Source of the DNA: Filimonas zeae
GTDB lineage: Bacteria > Bacteroidota > Bacteroidia > Chitinophagales > Chitinophagaceae
NCBI RefSeq assembly: GCF_014641615.1
Contig: NZ_BMIB01000005.1
Span: 200,150 to 264,149, forward strand
Direction: 5' to 3'
DNA length: 64,000 bases
The position numbers were made by a program, and so were the translations under genes. Under the pieces are notes generated by a model. It was not told the origin of the DNA, searched no databases, and saw nothing but the letters and a program-made list of their open reading frames with translations. This document shows positions 35,271-45,014 of the stretch, one piece after another (position 1 is the first letter of the stretch; each line of letters begins with the position of its first letter).

Positions 35271-37430
35271 TTAAGGGGCTGCGGTAATTTCAACCACAGT
35301 ACTGGTTAAAGGATTGGCAGAGGATACCTGCAAACCAACATTCATAAGATACTCGCCGGTATATTGCTTATTATGCTCCGGTAAGGAAGCCTGCGTACCC
35401 GGATACAGGTTTATTTCTTTAACCATGTACAGCTTAGCTGCTTCCAGCCCCTGCAGTTTTACAGGCGTCCAGTTGGTGCTGTAACGTGGTTGAAGGGTAT
35501 AAGCAAACAACACAGCTTTACTTTTATTGCTATCTACATACATTACCGCAGCGCGTTGCTGCTGGTTAGGATTTACCAGTCTGTACTGATCGCCCTGGCC
35601 AATTACCGCACTCAGGTTTTTGTAGCTGGCAACCGCCTGCTGGCTAAACTTCAGATCATTCTCCGGCATACGTGCTACATCAATATCATAACCCAGGCGC
35701 CCCATCATAGCCACATCGGTACGGAACTTGAGCGACTGCTTGCCCCATGATGTAACATGGCAGGCAATGGTATTGGCCGGGAAGAAATAGCTGTAGCCCC
35801 ACTGAATAAAAATACGATCGTAGGGATCTGTATTATCGCTGGGCCAGAACTCAGTAAAATATTTAAGCCCGCCGTAATCGGTTCTGCCACCACCGCCACT
35901 GCACAACATCATAGGCAGTTCAGGATATTTTTTGCGCAGTCTGTCCAGTATAGCATACAGGCTACGTACATAATCTATATATAAGTTAGATTGCTTTTCG
36001 CCCAGGTAAGGAGAACCGGCGTTTGTCATCATACGGTTGCAATCCCACTTAATGTAGGCAATACCCGGATTTTTGGTAAGCATATCATCTACCATCTTAT
36101 ATACAAACTCACTTACTTCCGGGTTAATAATATCCAGCACCAGCTGGTTACGGAAATAATCCTCCGGCCGGTTCTGCAGCTTCAGCACCCAGTTGGGATG
36201 CTTTTCGTACAGCTCGCTTTTAGGGTTCAGCATTTCAGGCTCCAGCCATATACCAAACTTAACACCTTTGGCAGTAGCTTCTTTTACCAGATGGCCCAGG
36301 CCGCTCGGCAGCTTTTTCTTGTTCTCCTGCCAGTCGCCCAAACCTGCATGGTCATCATTACGGGGATACTTGTTGGCAAACCAGCCATCATCCAGCAAAA
36401 ACAGATCGGTGCCCAGTAAACGTGCTTCATCAAACAAGCCACTCAGCTTTTGCTCATCAAAATCAAACTGAGTTGCTTCCCAGTTGTTGAGCAAAGTATA
36501 ACGTGATCCCTTACCATTCAGTACACCGTGGTTACGCGCCCAGTTATGCAGGTTGCGGCTGGCTTGTCCACGGCCTTTGGCAGAGTAGGTAAAAATAAAC
36601 TCCGGAGTGGTAAAGTCGGTATTGGGTTCCAGTTGATAATCCGAAGCATAAGGGTTGATACCGGAAAGAACATTCAGCTGATTTTTCTCATCCACTTCAA
36701 ATACAAACTGAAAGTTGCCGCTCCATGCCAGCGTACCTGCCACCAGCTCACCTTCTGTTTCGGTAGACGGGCCGTTCAGCGATAACAGAAAAGCAGGCGT
36801 CTGATACATGTTGGCGCGGCTGCCCAGCTTACTATCTATAACCTTCATACCACTGGTAAGCTTACTGTCTTCCTCATGCATTTCTTCTGCCCAATCGCCA
36901 TGAAACTGGGTTAGCCAGTAACTATCAGCATGCAGGTTCAGCATAGAAGAAGCAAAGTTGGTAATGCGTACCGGTTTCTTTTCTTTATGAGAAATAACGG
37001 CCCACGATTTAATTACATCTTCTTTATAAAAAGAAGACAGGAACAACTGCACGGTAACAGGGTATACCGAATCTTTTAATACAATACGGGTAACGGAATT
37101 ATTATCGTTTACACGGGTAGTATGATACTCCGCCACACGCAGATCGAGCGAGGCACTGCCATCGGTATGTACCATGCGTATAGCAGGCTGGAACAAAAAA
37201 CTACCGCCACCCTGTGCATAAGCCTCGCGCGCGGTGGCGTTGGCAGTGCGTACAGTAGCAGGCTGAATGTTTTTACCCAGGTAGCTCTGATACAATTTAT
37301 TGTTGGGGGCTACGGTGAATACCAAACCGGAATGACTGGTTTGAATATCAATCTGCTTTTGTGCAGATGCAGAAATCTGCACGCCCAGCATTGCCAGTAT
37401 CAAACCGCAGTACAAATGGTTTCGTTTCAT
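35271..37430 (-). CDS. GH36 exported alpha-galactosidase
   Basis: 719 residues from the ATG at 37430, directly followed by a signal peptide (MKRNHLYCGLILAMLGVQIS); the longer frame would add 16 residues. It has the complete GH36 layout: N-terminal beta-supersandwich (about 25-310), TIM barrel with GIWLEPEMLNPKSELY, nucleophile Asp463 in YIKWDCNR and acid/base Asp532 in FWPSDNTDPYDR, and a C-terminal beta domain. Also conserved is CSGGGGRTD. Activity: removal of alpha-1,6-linked galactose from oligosaccharides. It lies 64 bp after the symporter gene. Confidence 0.92.
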   Translation of the reverse strand: MKRNHLYCGLILAMLGVQISASAQKQIDIQTSHSGLVFTVAPNNKLYQSYLGKNIQPATVRTANATAREAYAQGGGSFLFQPAIRMVHTDGSASLDLRVAEYHTTRVNDNNSVTRIVLKDSVYPVTVQLFLSSFYKEDVIKSWAVISHKEKKPVRITNFASSMLNLHADSYWLTQFHGDWAEEMHEEDSKLTSGMKVIDSKLGSRANMYQTPAFLLSLNGPSTETEGELVAGTLAWSGNFQFVFEVDEKNQLNVLSGINPYASDYQLEPNTDFTTPEFIFTYSAKGRGQASRNLHNWARNHGVLNGKGSRYTLLNNWEATQFDFDEQKLSGLFDEARLLGTDLFLLDDGWFANKYPRNDDHAGLGDWQENKKKLPSGLGHLVKEATAKGVKFGIWLEPEMLNPKSELYEKHPNWVLKLQNRPEDYFRNQLVLDIINPEVSEFVYKMVDDMLTKNPGIAYIKWDCNRMMTNAGSPYLGEKQSNLYIDYVRSLYAILDRLRKKYPELPMMLCSGGGGRTDYGGLKYFTEFWPSDNTDPYDRIFIQWGYSYFFPANTIACHVTSWGKQSLKFRTDVAMMGRLGYDIDVARMPENDLKFSQQAVASYKNLSAVIGQGDQYRLVNPNQQQRAAVMYVDSNKSKAVLFAYTLQPRYSTNWTPVKLQGLEAAKLYMVKEINLYPGTQASLPEHNKQYTGEYLMNVGLQVSSANPLTSTVVEITAAP

Positions 37431-37494
37431 CGGTATTCTTTTACTCAGTAAATAAATCATTCTTTTACGCATATACATTCATTTTCCGGCCGGC

Positions 37495-39093
37495 TTACGC
37501 AGCCAGGCCCATGGGCGAGAACAACATAAACATCAATATCATCAGCACCAGCAGCACGCCAAAATACCAGTGCCTGTTTTTCCAGGGTTGCAGGTTAAGG
37601 GTGGTGGTGGTTTGTAACTGAAAGGGCAGCGGTGTAGGATACAGCCTGCCAATAAGCAGCATACCCGCCACGGTTACTACAAACAGTATAGCCAACACAT
37701 GCAGGTAATGCAGTTTAACCGGTATTACAAATTGTGTAATAATGTAGGCCACCACAAAAAATACCAATCCTGCTTTGGCAGCCACCGGTGGCGTGCGGCG
37801 TGTAAGCAGCCCTACCGCCATAATGGTAAATACCGGTACACTAAAAAAGCTGGATAACTTTTGCAGGTAGTTATAAAAACCACCACTGAAGTACATAATA
37901 AAGGGTGAAAAGCAAATGGCCCATACTATTACCAGCAGTTGAAAACGCCGGCCGGCCTTTACTATATTCTTTTCGTTATAAGCCTTACCACGATGTACTT
38001 TCCACGGCTGATACAGGTTGAGTACAAACAAGGTACCCAGACTGTTAAGGCCCGCGTTAAACGTACTGAGCGCCCCACCAAATACAATGGCTGCCATGAG
38101 CCCGGCAATAGCCGGTGGCAACACATCGCTCACCAGGCGGGGAAAAGCAGTAGCCGTATTATCCAGATGCGGATACAGGTGCACCGCCATTAACCCCGGT
38201 ACATTCAGTAACAACGGAGCCAGTAGTTTGCCCACACAGGCCAGTGCCATTCCTTTTTGTCCGGCATTGAGGCTACGTGAGGCCAGGGTTTCCTGTACTA
38301 TATACTGCTCCATGCCCCAGTAATAAATGTTAATCAGCAGCATACCCGTAAACAGGGTACCAAAGGGTAACACATCTGTTGCACCACCTATCGCATTCAG
38401 ATGCGCTTTATGCTCACCCAGTACCCTATGCACACCCGCCATAAAGTGGCCGTTACCCAGGTAACGGAAGCCATACCAGGTAATTAACAAACTACCCGCC
38501 AGCATACCTATGCCCTGCACCACATCCGATATGGTAATGGCTTTAAGGCCACCCAGCAGGGTATACATGCCACCTATTACCCCTATTAACAGAACCAGTA
38601 GGCCAATGGTAGCAAAATAGCTGAGGCCCACCTGTGCATCAATATGAAAAATACCATTGAGTGCTACAGCACAGCCATACAATACAGAAGGAATAAGATT
38701 GATAAAATAACTCAGCAGGAATATAACGGACACCATGCGTTTGGTTTGCGTATCAAACCGCTTTTCCAGAAAGTCGGGCGTAGTAACAGCGCCTATTTTC
38801 AGGTACACCGGCATCAGAAACTCTGCCACCAGCAGCATGGCCAGGATAGAACTCATACCCCAGCACATAACCGACATATTGGTGGTGTATACAAACTCGT
38901 TCTCGCCAATAAACTGATTGGCGCTCATGTTGGTTAAGAACAACGAGCTGCCTATCATCCAGAAGCCGAAACTGCGGTTGCCCAGAAAATAAGCTACCGA
39001 AGTACCCAGCTTCTGGTTACGGGTTTTGTACACTGCCACGGCTGCTACCAGCAGCGTAAAGGCCAGAAAACTGATGATTACCGTTATATTCAT
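37495..39093 (-). CDS. SLC5/SSS family sodium:solute symporter
   Basis: 532 residues from the ATG at 39093; the longer frame (to 39144) would overlap the GH95 gene. About 13-14 hydrophobic helices. Family landmarks: AYFLGNRSFGFWMIGSSLFLTNMSA-type helix-2 start (residues about 35-55), TPDFLEKRF, GGMYTLLGGLKAITISDVVQ and GALSTFNAGLNSLGT near 355. These are typical of SSS sugar transporters, which pull monosaccharides through the inner membrane with Na+. Position between GH95 and GH36 in the operon suggests it imports galactose, fucose or mannose released by those enzymes. Confidence 0.92.
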   Translation of the reverse strand: MNITVIISFLAFTLLVAAVAVYKTRNQKLGTSVAYFLGNRSFGFWMIGSSLFLTNMSANQFIGENEFVYTTNMSVMCWGMSSILAMLLVAEFLMPVYLKIGAVTTPDFLEKRFDTQTKRMVSVIFLLSYFINLIPSVLYGCAVALNGIFHIDAQVGLSYFATIGLLVLLIGVIGGMYTLLGGLKAITISDVVQGIGMLAGSLLITWYGFRYLGNGHFMAGVHRVLGEHKAHLNAIGGATDVLPFGTLFTGMLLINIYYWGMEQYIVQETLASRSLNAGQKGMALACVGKLLAPLLLNVPGLMAVHLYPHLDNTATAFPRLVSDVLPPAIAGLMAAIVFGGALSTFNAGLNSLGTLFVLNLYQPWKVHRGKAYNEKNIVKAGRRFQLLVIVWAICFSPFIMYFSGGFYNYLQKLSSFFSVPVFTIMAVGLLTRRTPPVAAKAGLVFFVVAYIITQFVIPVKLHYLHVLAILFVVTVAGMLLIGRLYPTPLPFQLQTTTTLNLQPWKNRHWYFGVLLVLMILMFMLFSPMGLAA

Positions 39094-39106
39094 ACTGTTA
39101 CATGGT

Positions 39107-41473
39107 TCAGCCTTTACGGGCTGTGATTTCCTGAATAGTGCCATTTACCCGCACCTTTACCTTACGCGGTGTGGGGGCAGTAATGGTATATTCTGTAATC
39201 TTACCATCTTTCCAGGAAAAACTAACGGTGAAATTCCCTTCGGCTTTTAATCCTTTTACTTCACCACCGCCTTTCCAGGCATCGGGTACGGCAGGTAACA
39301 GATCTATAAAACCGGCATGGCTTTGTACCAACATTTCGCCAATGCCTGCGCAGGCGCCAAAATTACCATCTATCTGAAACGGAGGACCGGCGGAAAGCAG
39401 GTTAGGATACACACCACCACCGGCGCCATAGTTAATATCTGTTTTTAAAGTAGGCTTCATCAGTTCACGGAACAGCTGGTAAGCGCGGTTACCATCGTGC
39501 AGGCGCGCCCAGAACAGCAGCTTGTAAGCAATAGACCAGCTGGGGCCATCATCGCCACGGGCATTCAGTGTTTTCTTACAGGCTTCGGCCAGTTCTGGTG
39601 TGCTTTCCGGTGTAATTAACGGTGCAGGATACAAACCATACAGGTGAGAGATATGACGATGTTCCGGCTCGGTTTCTTTATAATCTTCCAGCCACTCCAT
39701 CAGCCTGCCGTCTTTGCCAATCTGACCAGCCGGCGGCACGCGCTTCAGCCGGGTTTGCAGATCGGCGCGGAACGCTTCATCCTTACCCAGCACCTGAGAG
39801 GCAGTGATTACGTTATTAAACAATTCTCGCACAATCTGATTATCAATGGTAGGACCCATGCAAATGCTGGCGTGTTTGCCGCTGCCATCGGGCAGGTAAA
39901 AAGCATTCTCGGGAGAAGAAGCCGGGGAAGTAACCAGCCAGCCCGTTTTAGGCTCTTCTGTAAGCATACCTGCATAAAACTCAGCAGAGCCTTTTAACAC
40001 AGGATAAATTTTTTGCAGATACTGCTGATCGCGCGTGTACAGGTAATGCTGCCACAGGTTGTTACACAACCAGCCGGAGCCTGCTTTGGAAATACCCCAG
40101 GAAGCACTTTCGCCAGGCTCGGTAAACTGCCAGATATTGGTAATTACGTGCGCCACCCATCCGTTGGTATTGTAATACGCTTTGGCAGTTTTTTCGCCAT
40201 GCGGTACCATATCCGCTACCAGATCTGCCAGGGGCAGATTCAGTTCAGAAAGGTTCGCGGTTTCCAGCGCCCAGTGGTTCATTTGTACGTTTACATCCAG
40301 GTGGTAATCGCCATTCCAGGGGGTATGTACCTGGTTGGCCCACAATCCTTGTAAGTTGGGTGGTAACAAACCTACCCTGGTACTGCTGATGCTGAGGTAG
40401 CGGCCAAACTGGAAGAATAATACAGGTAATGCCTTATCGGTAGCTGGCTGCTTACGAAAGCCCAGCAAACGCTGATCGGTAGTAAGGCTGTCTGCATTAC
40501 TGCCTTCCAGCGATACGCTTACGCGGTTAAACAATTTCTGATAACTGGCTATATGCGTTTGCAGTTGTGCCGCATATGTTTTTTTAGTAGCAGCCGCCAT
40601 TATCTCACGCAAATGCTGGCGGTAAGCCGCATCTTTATAATTGGTTTTAGCACCTACATATAATATTACTTCATTCGCATCTTTAATAACCAGTGTGCTG
40701 CCGGTAGTGGTAAGTGTGCCACCGGTAAGCTGTGCGTTTACATTGGCCAGGTAATGCATGCCCCGGCCGTTGATGCCGTTTTCCAGCTGACCATACAGCA
40801 ACAGGGTTTTGCCATCTACATCAGTAATACCTTTTTCAGGGCGATCCATAGATACCGTAAGGTTCAGCTGTCCTGGCTTATCTGCCGTTAAGCGGATAAA
40901 AGCTACATCGTCACCAAAGCTGGTAAAGTATTCACGGGTATAACGTACTCCGTTTACGGTATACGTACAGTTGGCTACTGCGTTGGCCAGTGATAAAGAG
41001 CGGCGGTATTGCACAGGCTGTACAGCACCGGCTATCCCCTTGTAGCTGTATTGCAGCTGCAGGTTGCCCAGCATTTGAAAACAACCATAATTATCGCCAC
41101 CAGAGCCCTTGCCGGTACAAATGAAGTCTTTATCAACAATCTTCTGCGCCTCATCATTTTTACCTTCCAGAATCAGCTTTCTGATTTCCGGAAGCTTTTT
41201 ATAGGCTTCGTAATTATTGGCATCCTGTGGTGCACCTGACCAAAGGGTAATATCATTTAACACTACGGTTTCTTTGCTGATACCGCCATCGGGTGTTATA
41301 CCCAAACGGCCGTTACCTAACGGCAGGGTTTCTTCCCACTGTGTGGCTGGCTTATCGTACCACAAACGCAGGCGGCTGTTAACAACGGACTGTGTCTGGG
41401 CTAATGTTTCTGTTACCGACGCGCCATACAGCAACGGGAGCAACAGGCATACATACTTTTTGGTAAGGTTCAT
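39107..41473 (-). CDS. GH95 exported glycosidase (alpha-L-fucosidase or alpha-L-galactosidase)
   Basis: 788 residues from the ATG at 41473 (signal peptide MNLTKKYVCLLLPLLYGASV); the earlier start overlaps nothing but is not needed. N-terminal GH95 beta-sandwich (about 35-290, LWYDKPATQWEETLPLGNGR), linker, (alpha/alpha)6 barrel (about 320-690) and C-terminal beta domain. Catalytic region: DYHLDVNVQMNHW with His391, Asp393 and Asn395; a Glu in KETEPEHRHISHL; Asp702 in FQIDGNFG. The His favours alpha-L-fucosidase over alpha-L-galactosidase in this family. Asp393 stands where the first catalytic Asn of AfcA (Asn421) would align, which is unusual if the alignment is right. It lies 22 bp after the GH92 gene. 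Confidence 0.9.
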   Translation of the reverse strand: MNLTKKYVCLLLPLLYGASVTETLAQTQSVVNSRLRLWYDKPATQWEETLPLGNGRLGITPDGGISKETVVLNDITLWSGAPQDANNYEAYKKLPEIRKLILEGKNDEAQKIVDKDFICTGKGSGGDNYGCFQMLGNLQLQYSYKGIAGAVQPVQYRRSLSLANAVANCTYTVNGVRYTREYFTSFGDDVAFIRLTADKPGQLNLTVSMDRPEKGITDVDGKTLLLYGQLENGINGRGMHYLANVNAQLTGGTLTTTGSTLVIKDANEVILYVGAKTNYKDAAYRQHLREIMAAATKKTYAAQLQTHIASYQKLFNRVSVSLEGSNADSLTTDQRLLGFRKQPATDKALPVLFFQFGRYLSISSTRVGLLPPNLQGLWANQVHTPWNGDYHLDVNVQMNHWALETANLSELNLPLADLVADMVPHGEKTAKAYYNTNGWVAHVITNIWQFTEPGESASWGISKAGSGWLCNNLWQHYLYTRDQQYLQKIYPVLKGSAEFYAGMLTEEPKTGWLVTSPASSPENAFYLPDGSGKHASICMGPTIDNQIVRELFNNVITASQVLGKDEAFRADLQTRLKRVPPAGQIGKDGRLMEWLEDYKETEPEHRHISHLYGLYPAPLITPESTPELAEACKKTLNARGDDGPSWSIAYKLLFWARLHDGNRAYQLFRELMKPTLKTDINYGAGGGVYPNLLSAGPPFQIDGNFGACAGIGEMLVQSHAGFIDLLPAVPDAWKGGGEVKGLKAEGNFTVSFSWKDGKITEYTITAPTPRKVKVRVNGTIQEITARKG

Positions 41474-41495
41474 TTGTATACTACTATTAGAATGT

Positions 41496-43790
41496 TCAGA
41501 AACTGCTATTGATGGGTCTGTCAGCCACACCGGTACCCCAGTTTGTATTGGGCTGCTCCCCCATTACAAACTCCAGCACGCCGCCCGCCAGCACATCGCT
41601 GTGTTTAATCCAGGTGCGCGTGTAAGGCTTACCATTAAGCGTGGCAGATTGTATATAGATATCTTTATCGGATTGTTTACGGGTACGTACCTCAAAGGTT
41701 TTACCGGCACCCAATTGTATTGCCGCACGCTTTAATTGCGGGCTGCCTATTACATAAATGCCCGAGGCAGGGTTTACCGGATAAAAACCCAGCGCGCTGA
41801 ATACATACCAGGCACTCATTTCGCCACAGTCTTCATTACCTGCGTAACCGGAAGAGGAAGTGTTATACAACTCATTCATCACCTTTGCAGCATAGTACTG
41901 AGTTTTCCACGGCTGGCCTGCATAGTTGTACAAATAGGTTACATGGTGGCTGGGTTCGTTACCATGTGCATACTGGCCAATAAACCCGCTGGCATTATCA
42001 TTTTTTTCGCCGGTGGTATGGCTGTGTGTAAAAAAGCTATCCAGCTTAGTTACAAAAGCGTTGTCGCCACCGGTAAGCTGTACCAGATGCGGCATGTTGT
42101 GCGGCACATACCAGTAATATTGCCAGGCATTACCCTCAGTAAAAGGGTTACCACCGTTAGAACCGTATTTGTAGGGATCAAACGGCGTTATCCAATTACC
42201 CTTTTCATCTTTGGGCTGAAAAAAGCGGGTAGCGCTGTTAAAAAGGTGTTCGTAATACTGCGAGCGGCGCTGAAAGCGATTATAATCTTCTGTTTTACCC
42301 AGCTTCTTTGCCAGTTGTGCCACACACCAATCGTCGTACGCCATTTCCAGTGTAATAGAAACAGACTGCGATTGAATGTTCTCCGGCATATATCCATACT
42401 GTTCCCACACCTGAAAGGGAGAATTGGGATGTGAAATCAATGATGAATTTTTAATGGCTTCATACACCTTCTCTACTTCTACACCCGGTATGCCTTTCAT
42501 AACCGCATCTACCAGTACAGGAATAGAGTGGTTACCAATCATACAGTAATTCTCCTGCCCCCACAGTTGCCATACAGGCAGATAGCCATAACTACGATAC
42601 TGATTAAGCATACTGTTTACAAAATCCGCTGTACGTGTCTGCTGCAACAATGTATACAGCGGGTGCGCTGCCCGGTAAGTATCCCACAGCGAAAAAGTGG
42701 AATAATGCGTACCCTTTGTTTTACCCTGCGTATAATCAGACGCCATATAAGCGCCATTTACATCGCTCAAGGTATTTGGCTGCAGAAAAGTGTGGTATAA
42801 AGCAGTATAAAAAATCTGCTTCTGTTGTTCAGAACCATCTATGTTTATCTTCTGTAGTTCTTTATTCCAGAGGGCGGCAGCGTCATCTGCTGTTTTATCA
42901 AAGTTCCACGCGGTAATTTCCTGTGCCAGGTTCTGCCGGGCGTTTTCAACACTTACCGGAGAAATGCCTGCCTTTACCAGCAAAGTGAATCCCTGCTGCG
43001 TATCAAAGTCAAACACCGCGCGTACATTACTTCCATTCACCACCTTGTTACCGGTGTATACCGTATTATCGTTAACCAGTTGGTACCGCACCACCGGCTT
43101 ATTAAACTGTATATGAAAATATACCTTACGCATTTTGGCCCAGCCTGTAATAATGCGGAAGCCTTCAATAGTATGGTTATTTACTACGCGTATCTGCGAT
43201 TGAATAATACGTGTACTCCAGCTGCCTTTGTTAAGCGAGTGGTTTAAATCTATTACCACATGCCCTTTGCTGTTACGCGGGTAGGTATAGCGGTGAAACC
43301 CGGCATGTGTAGTAGCCGTAAGCTCTGCATTAATATCATAATCCAGCAGCTTTACCTGATAGTAGCCTGGCCGTGCAGTTTCCTGCTGATGAGAAAATGC
43401 AGAACGATAGCCACTGCCTGGCTTATCGGGCTCGCCTGCTACGGTAGTAACAGCACCCGTAGTGGGCATCACCAGCAAATCAAACAACTCCGCCACACCG
43501 GTACCACTAAGGTGGGTATGGCTGAAGCCTGCAATAGTTTTATCATTATAATCATACCCCGAGGCGGTGCCCCAGTCGGGCGCTTCGCGTGTATCGGGGC
43601 TTAGCTGTACCATACCAAAAGGCACTGTAGCACCCGGATAATTATTTCCGGAAAGCCCGCCGTTTACAGCACCGGTACCAATAAAAGGGTTTACAAAAGC
43701 AGCAGGCCCTGTAACGGGCCGCTGGCTGTAACCGGGAACCACTGCTGAAAGTAGTGTACCCAACGATATTATTTTTACAATAGGTTTCAT
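41496..43790 (-). CDS. GH92 exported alpha-mannosidase
   Basis: 764 residues from the ATG at 43790 (signal peptide MKPIVKIISLGTLLSAVVPG); this start leaves a 16-bp gap to the SGNH gene. N-terminal domain with the GH92 signature VNPFIGTG, NNYPGATVPFGMVQLSPDT and GFSHTHLSGTG (residues about 30-110), then the (alpha/alpha) barrel with GNEPSHHVTYLYN (Glu612) and GNEDCGEMSAWYVFSALGFYPV (Asp654), the conserved acid and base regions. GH92 enzymes are calcium-dependent exo-alpha-mannosidases acting on alpha-1,2, 1,3, 1,4 or 1,6 links; linkage cannot be read here. Part of the ten-gene PUL operon. Confidence 0.93.
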   Translation of the reverse strand: MKPIVKIISLGTLLSAVVPGYSQRPVTGPAAFVNPFIGTGAVNGGLSGNNYPGATVPFGMVQLSPDTREAPDWGTASGYDYNDKTIAGFSHTHLSGTGVAELFDLLVMPTTGAVTTVAGEPDKPGSGYRSAFSHQQETARPGYYQVKLLDYDINAELTATTHAGFHRYTYPRNSKGHVVIDLNHSLNKGSWSTRIIQSQIRVVNNHTIEGFRIITGWAKMRKVYFHIQFNKPVVRYQLVNDNTVYTGNKVVNGSNVRAVFDFDTQQGFTLLVKAGISPVSVENARQNLAQEITAWNFDKTADDAAALWNKELQKINIDGSEQQKQIFYTALYHTFLQPNTLSDVNGAYMASDYTQGKTKGTHYSTFSLWDTYRAAHPLYTLLQQTRTADFVNSMLNQYRSYGYLPVWQLWGQENYCMIGNHSIPVLVDAVMKGIPGVEVEKVYEAIKNSSLISHPNSPFQVWEQYGYMPENIQSQSVSITLEMAYDDWCVAQLAKKLGKTEDYNRFQRRSQYYEHLFNSATRFFQPKDEKGNWITPFDPYKYGSNGGNPFTEGNAWQYYWYVPHNMPHLVQLTGGDNAFVTKLDSFFTHSHTTGEKNDNASGFIGQYAHGNEPSHHVTYLYNYAGQPWKTQYYAAKVMNELYNTSSSGYAGNEDCGEMSAWYVFSALGFYPVNPASGIYVIGSPQLKRAAIQLGAGKTFEVRTRKQSDKDIYIQSATLNGKPYTRTWIKHSDVLAGGVLEFVMGEQPNTNWGTGVADRPINSSF

Positions 43791-43806
43791 AACAATGATC
43801 GGGATG

Positions 43807-45012
43807 CTAGCCATTAACCAGAAATCTGGCAATACGGCAGGCATGCCCCTTACTGTTTTTATTGGATTGTTGAGAGATACGGATATGTAGCGTATGTTTA
43901 CCCTTTTTTAAATCGCCCGCCAGTAACCAGTAACAAGGCAGGTGCAGCCAGCTGCTGTGTACAGTATACAAGTCCAAATCGCGGAACGCTGCGTTATCAA
44001 TAGCATAAGAAATAGTACCCGCATCACCACCGGCTATTACAGCAATACCTACAGCAGTTCCTGTAAAAGGCAGATGCATTTGGGCACCCGGTTTTTCTGA
44101 AGCCAGTACGGGCACATGCACATAGCCCTCGCGGGTAGACAGGCCATCCTGCGGCGCCCAGTCTTTATGGTACACCCAGCCAGAATCGGTACGTGCATTA
44201 GAAAGTGCATAATAATGCCCTTTCTGAAAGGTAGCCTTATTCATGGCAGCAGGGAGTTTTGCTGCTGCCCTTTCTTTAGTGGACGGCGCTGTGGCAAAAC
44301 ATTGCTGCAGCAGATATTGAATGGTAGTAAAATACAGATGCTGCCCGTATTCTGCAGGATGGATATCTTTAAAATCTCTATCCCAGTTCAGTTCATTATT
44401 GGCAATACGGTCGCGCACCTCCTTACCCAGGTTAATAGAAGGCGACTGATAATGCGCAGCTACCACTTCGTGGTTGGCTATCTCTACGGGCACCACACCT
44501 TTGTTGTAATCGCCCGTTTTATCTGGATCGGCAAACGCCATCAGTACCACATCTGTTCTGCGGTTCTTTAGTTTTATCTGCCTTACAATACCGTCCAGCG
44601 CCCGCACCTGTGTAATGCTGTCTGTACCATTGCCCCTGTCGTTTACAGCAGTTTCTACAAATACCAGATCGGGATTGGCTTTCTCCAGCAAATCCTGCTG
44701 CAGGCGAAACACATGCGCCACACTACCCAGCGATGGAATAGCCGCAGTAACAAAAGTAAACTGCACATCTGCATACTGCTGCTTTAACCAGGCACACAAC
44801 TCATCGCGCCAGCCAGGGTTAAACGTAATAGAACCACCTACAAATGCCACAGTAGCCTTATGCTGATTATATACACTGTAAGCAAAATGCGGAAGCCCCT
44901 TACGCAGTGTTACAAAATCTGCCTTAGGCAAAGTACTGTGCGGGGCCTGCGCCCCCGCGAGGCCCCCACACAATACAAAAAGAACCAGTAACCAATATTT
45001 CATTTTAATCAT
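43807..45012 (-). CDS. SGNH/GDSL hydrolase with C-terminal beta domain (probable carbohydrate esterase)
   Basis: 401 residues. Signal peptide (1-22), SGNH hydrolase (about 50-240) with Ser61 in FVGGSIT, Asn124 in VETAVND and the Asp216-x-His218 pair in KDIHP. The C-terminal 150 residues (GWVYHKDWAPQDG, LHLPCYWLLAG) look like an added beta-sandwich. PUL-encoded SGNH enzymes usually remove acetyl or methyl esters from glycans. The ATG at 45012 lies within a few bases of the TAG of the preceding lipoprotein gene; an ATG at 45003 is also possible. Ester substrate is unknown. Confidence 0.85.
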   Translation of the reverse strand: MIKMKYWLLVLFVLCGGLAGAQAPHSTLPKADFVTLRKGLPHFAYSVYNQHKATVAFVGGSITFNPGWRDELCAWLKQQYADVQFTFVTAAIPSLGSVAHVFRLQQDLLEKANPDLVFVETAVNDRGNGTDSITQVRALDGIVRQIKLKNRRTDVVLMAFADPDKTGDYNKGVVPVEIANHEVVAAHYQSPSINLGKEVRDRIANNELNWDRDFKDIHPAEYGQHLYFTTIQYLLQQCFATAPSTKERAAAKLPAAMNKATFQKGHYYALSNARTDSGWVYHKDWAPQDGLSTREGYVHVPVLASEKPGAQMHLPFTGTAVGIAVIAGGDAGTISYAIDNAAFRDLDLYTVHSSWLHLPCYWLLAGDLKKGKHTLHIRISQQSNKNSKGHACRIARFLVNG

Positions 45013-45014
45013 CA

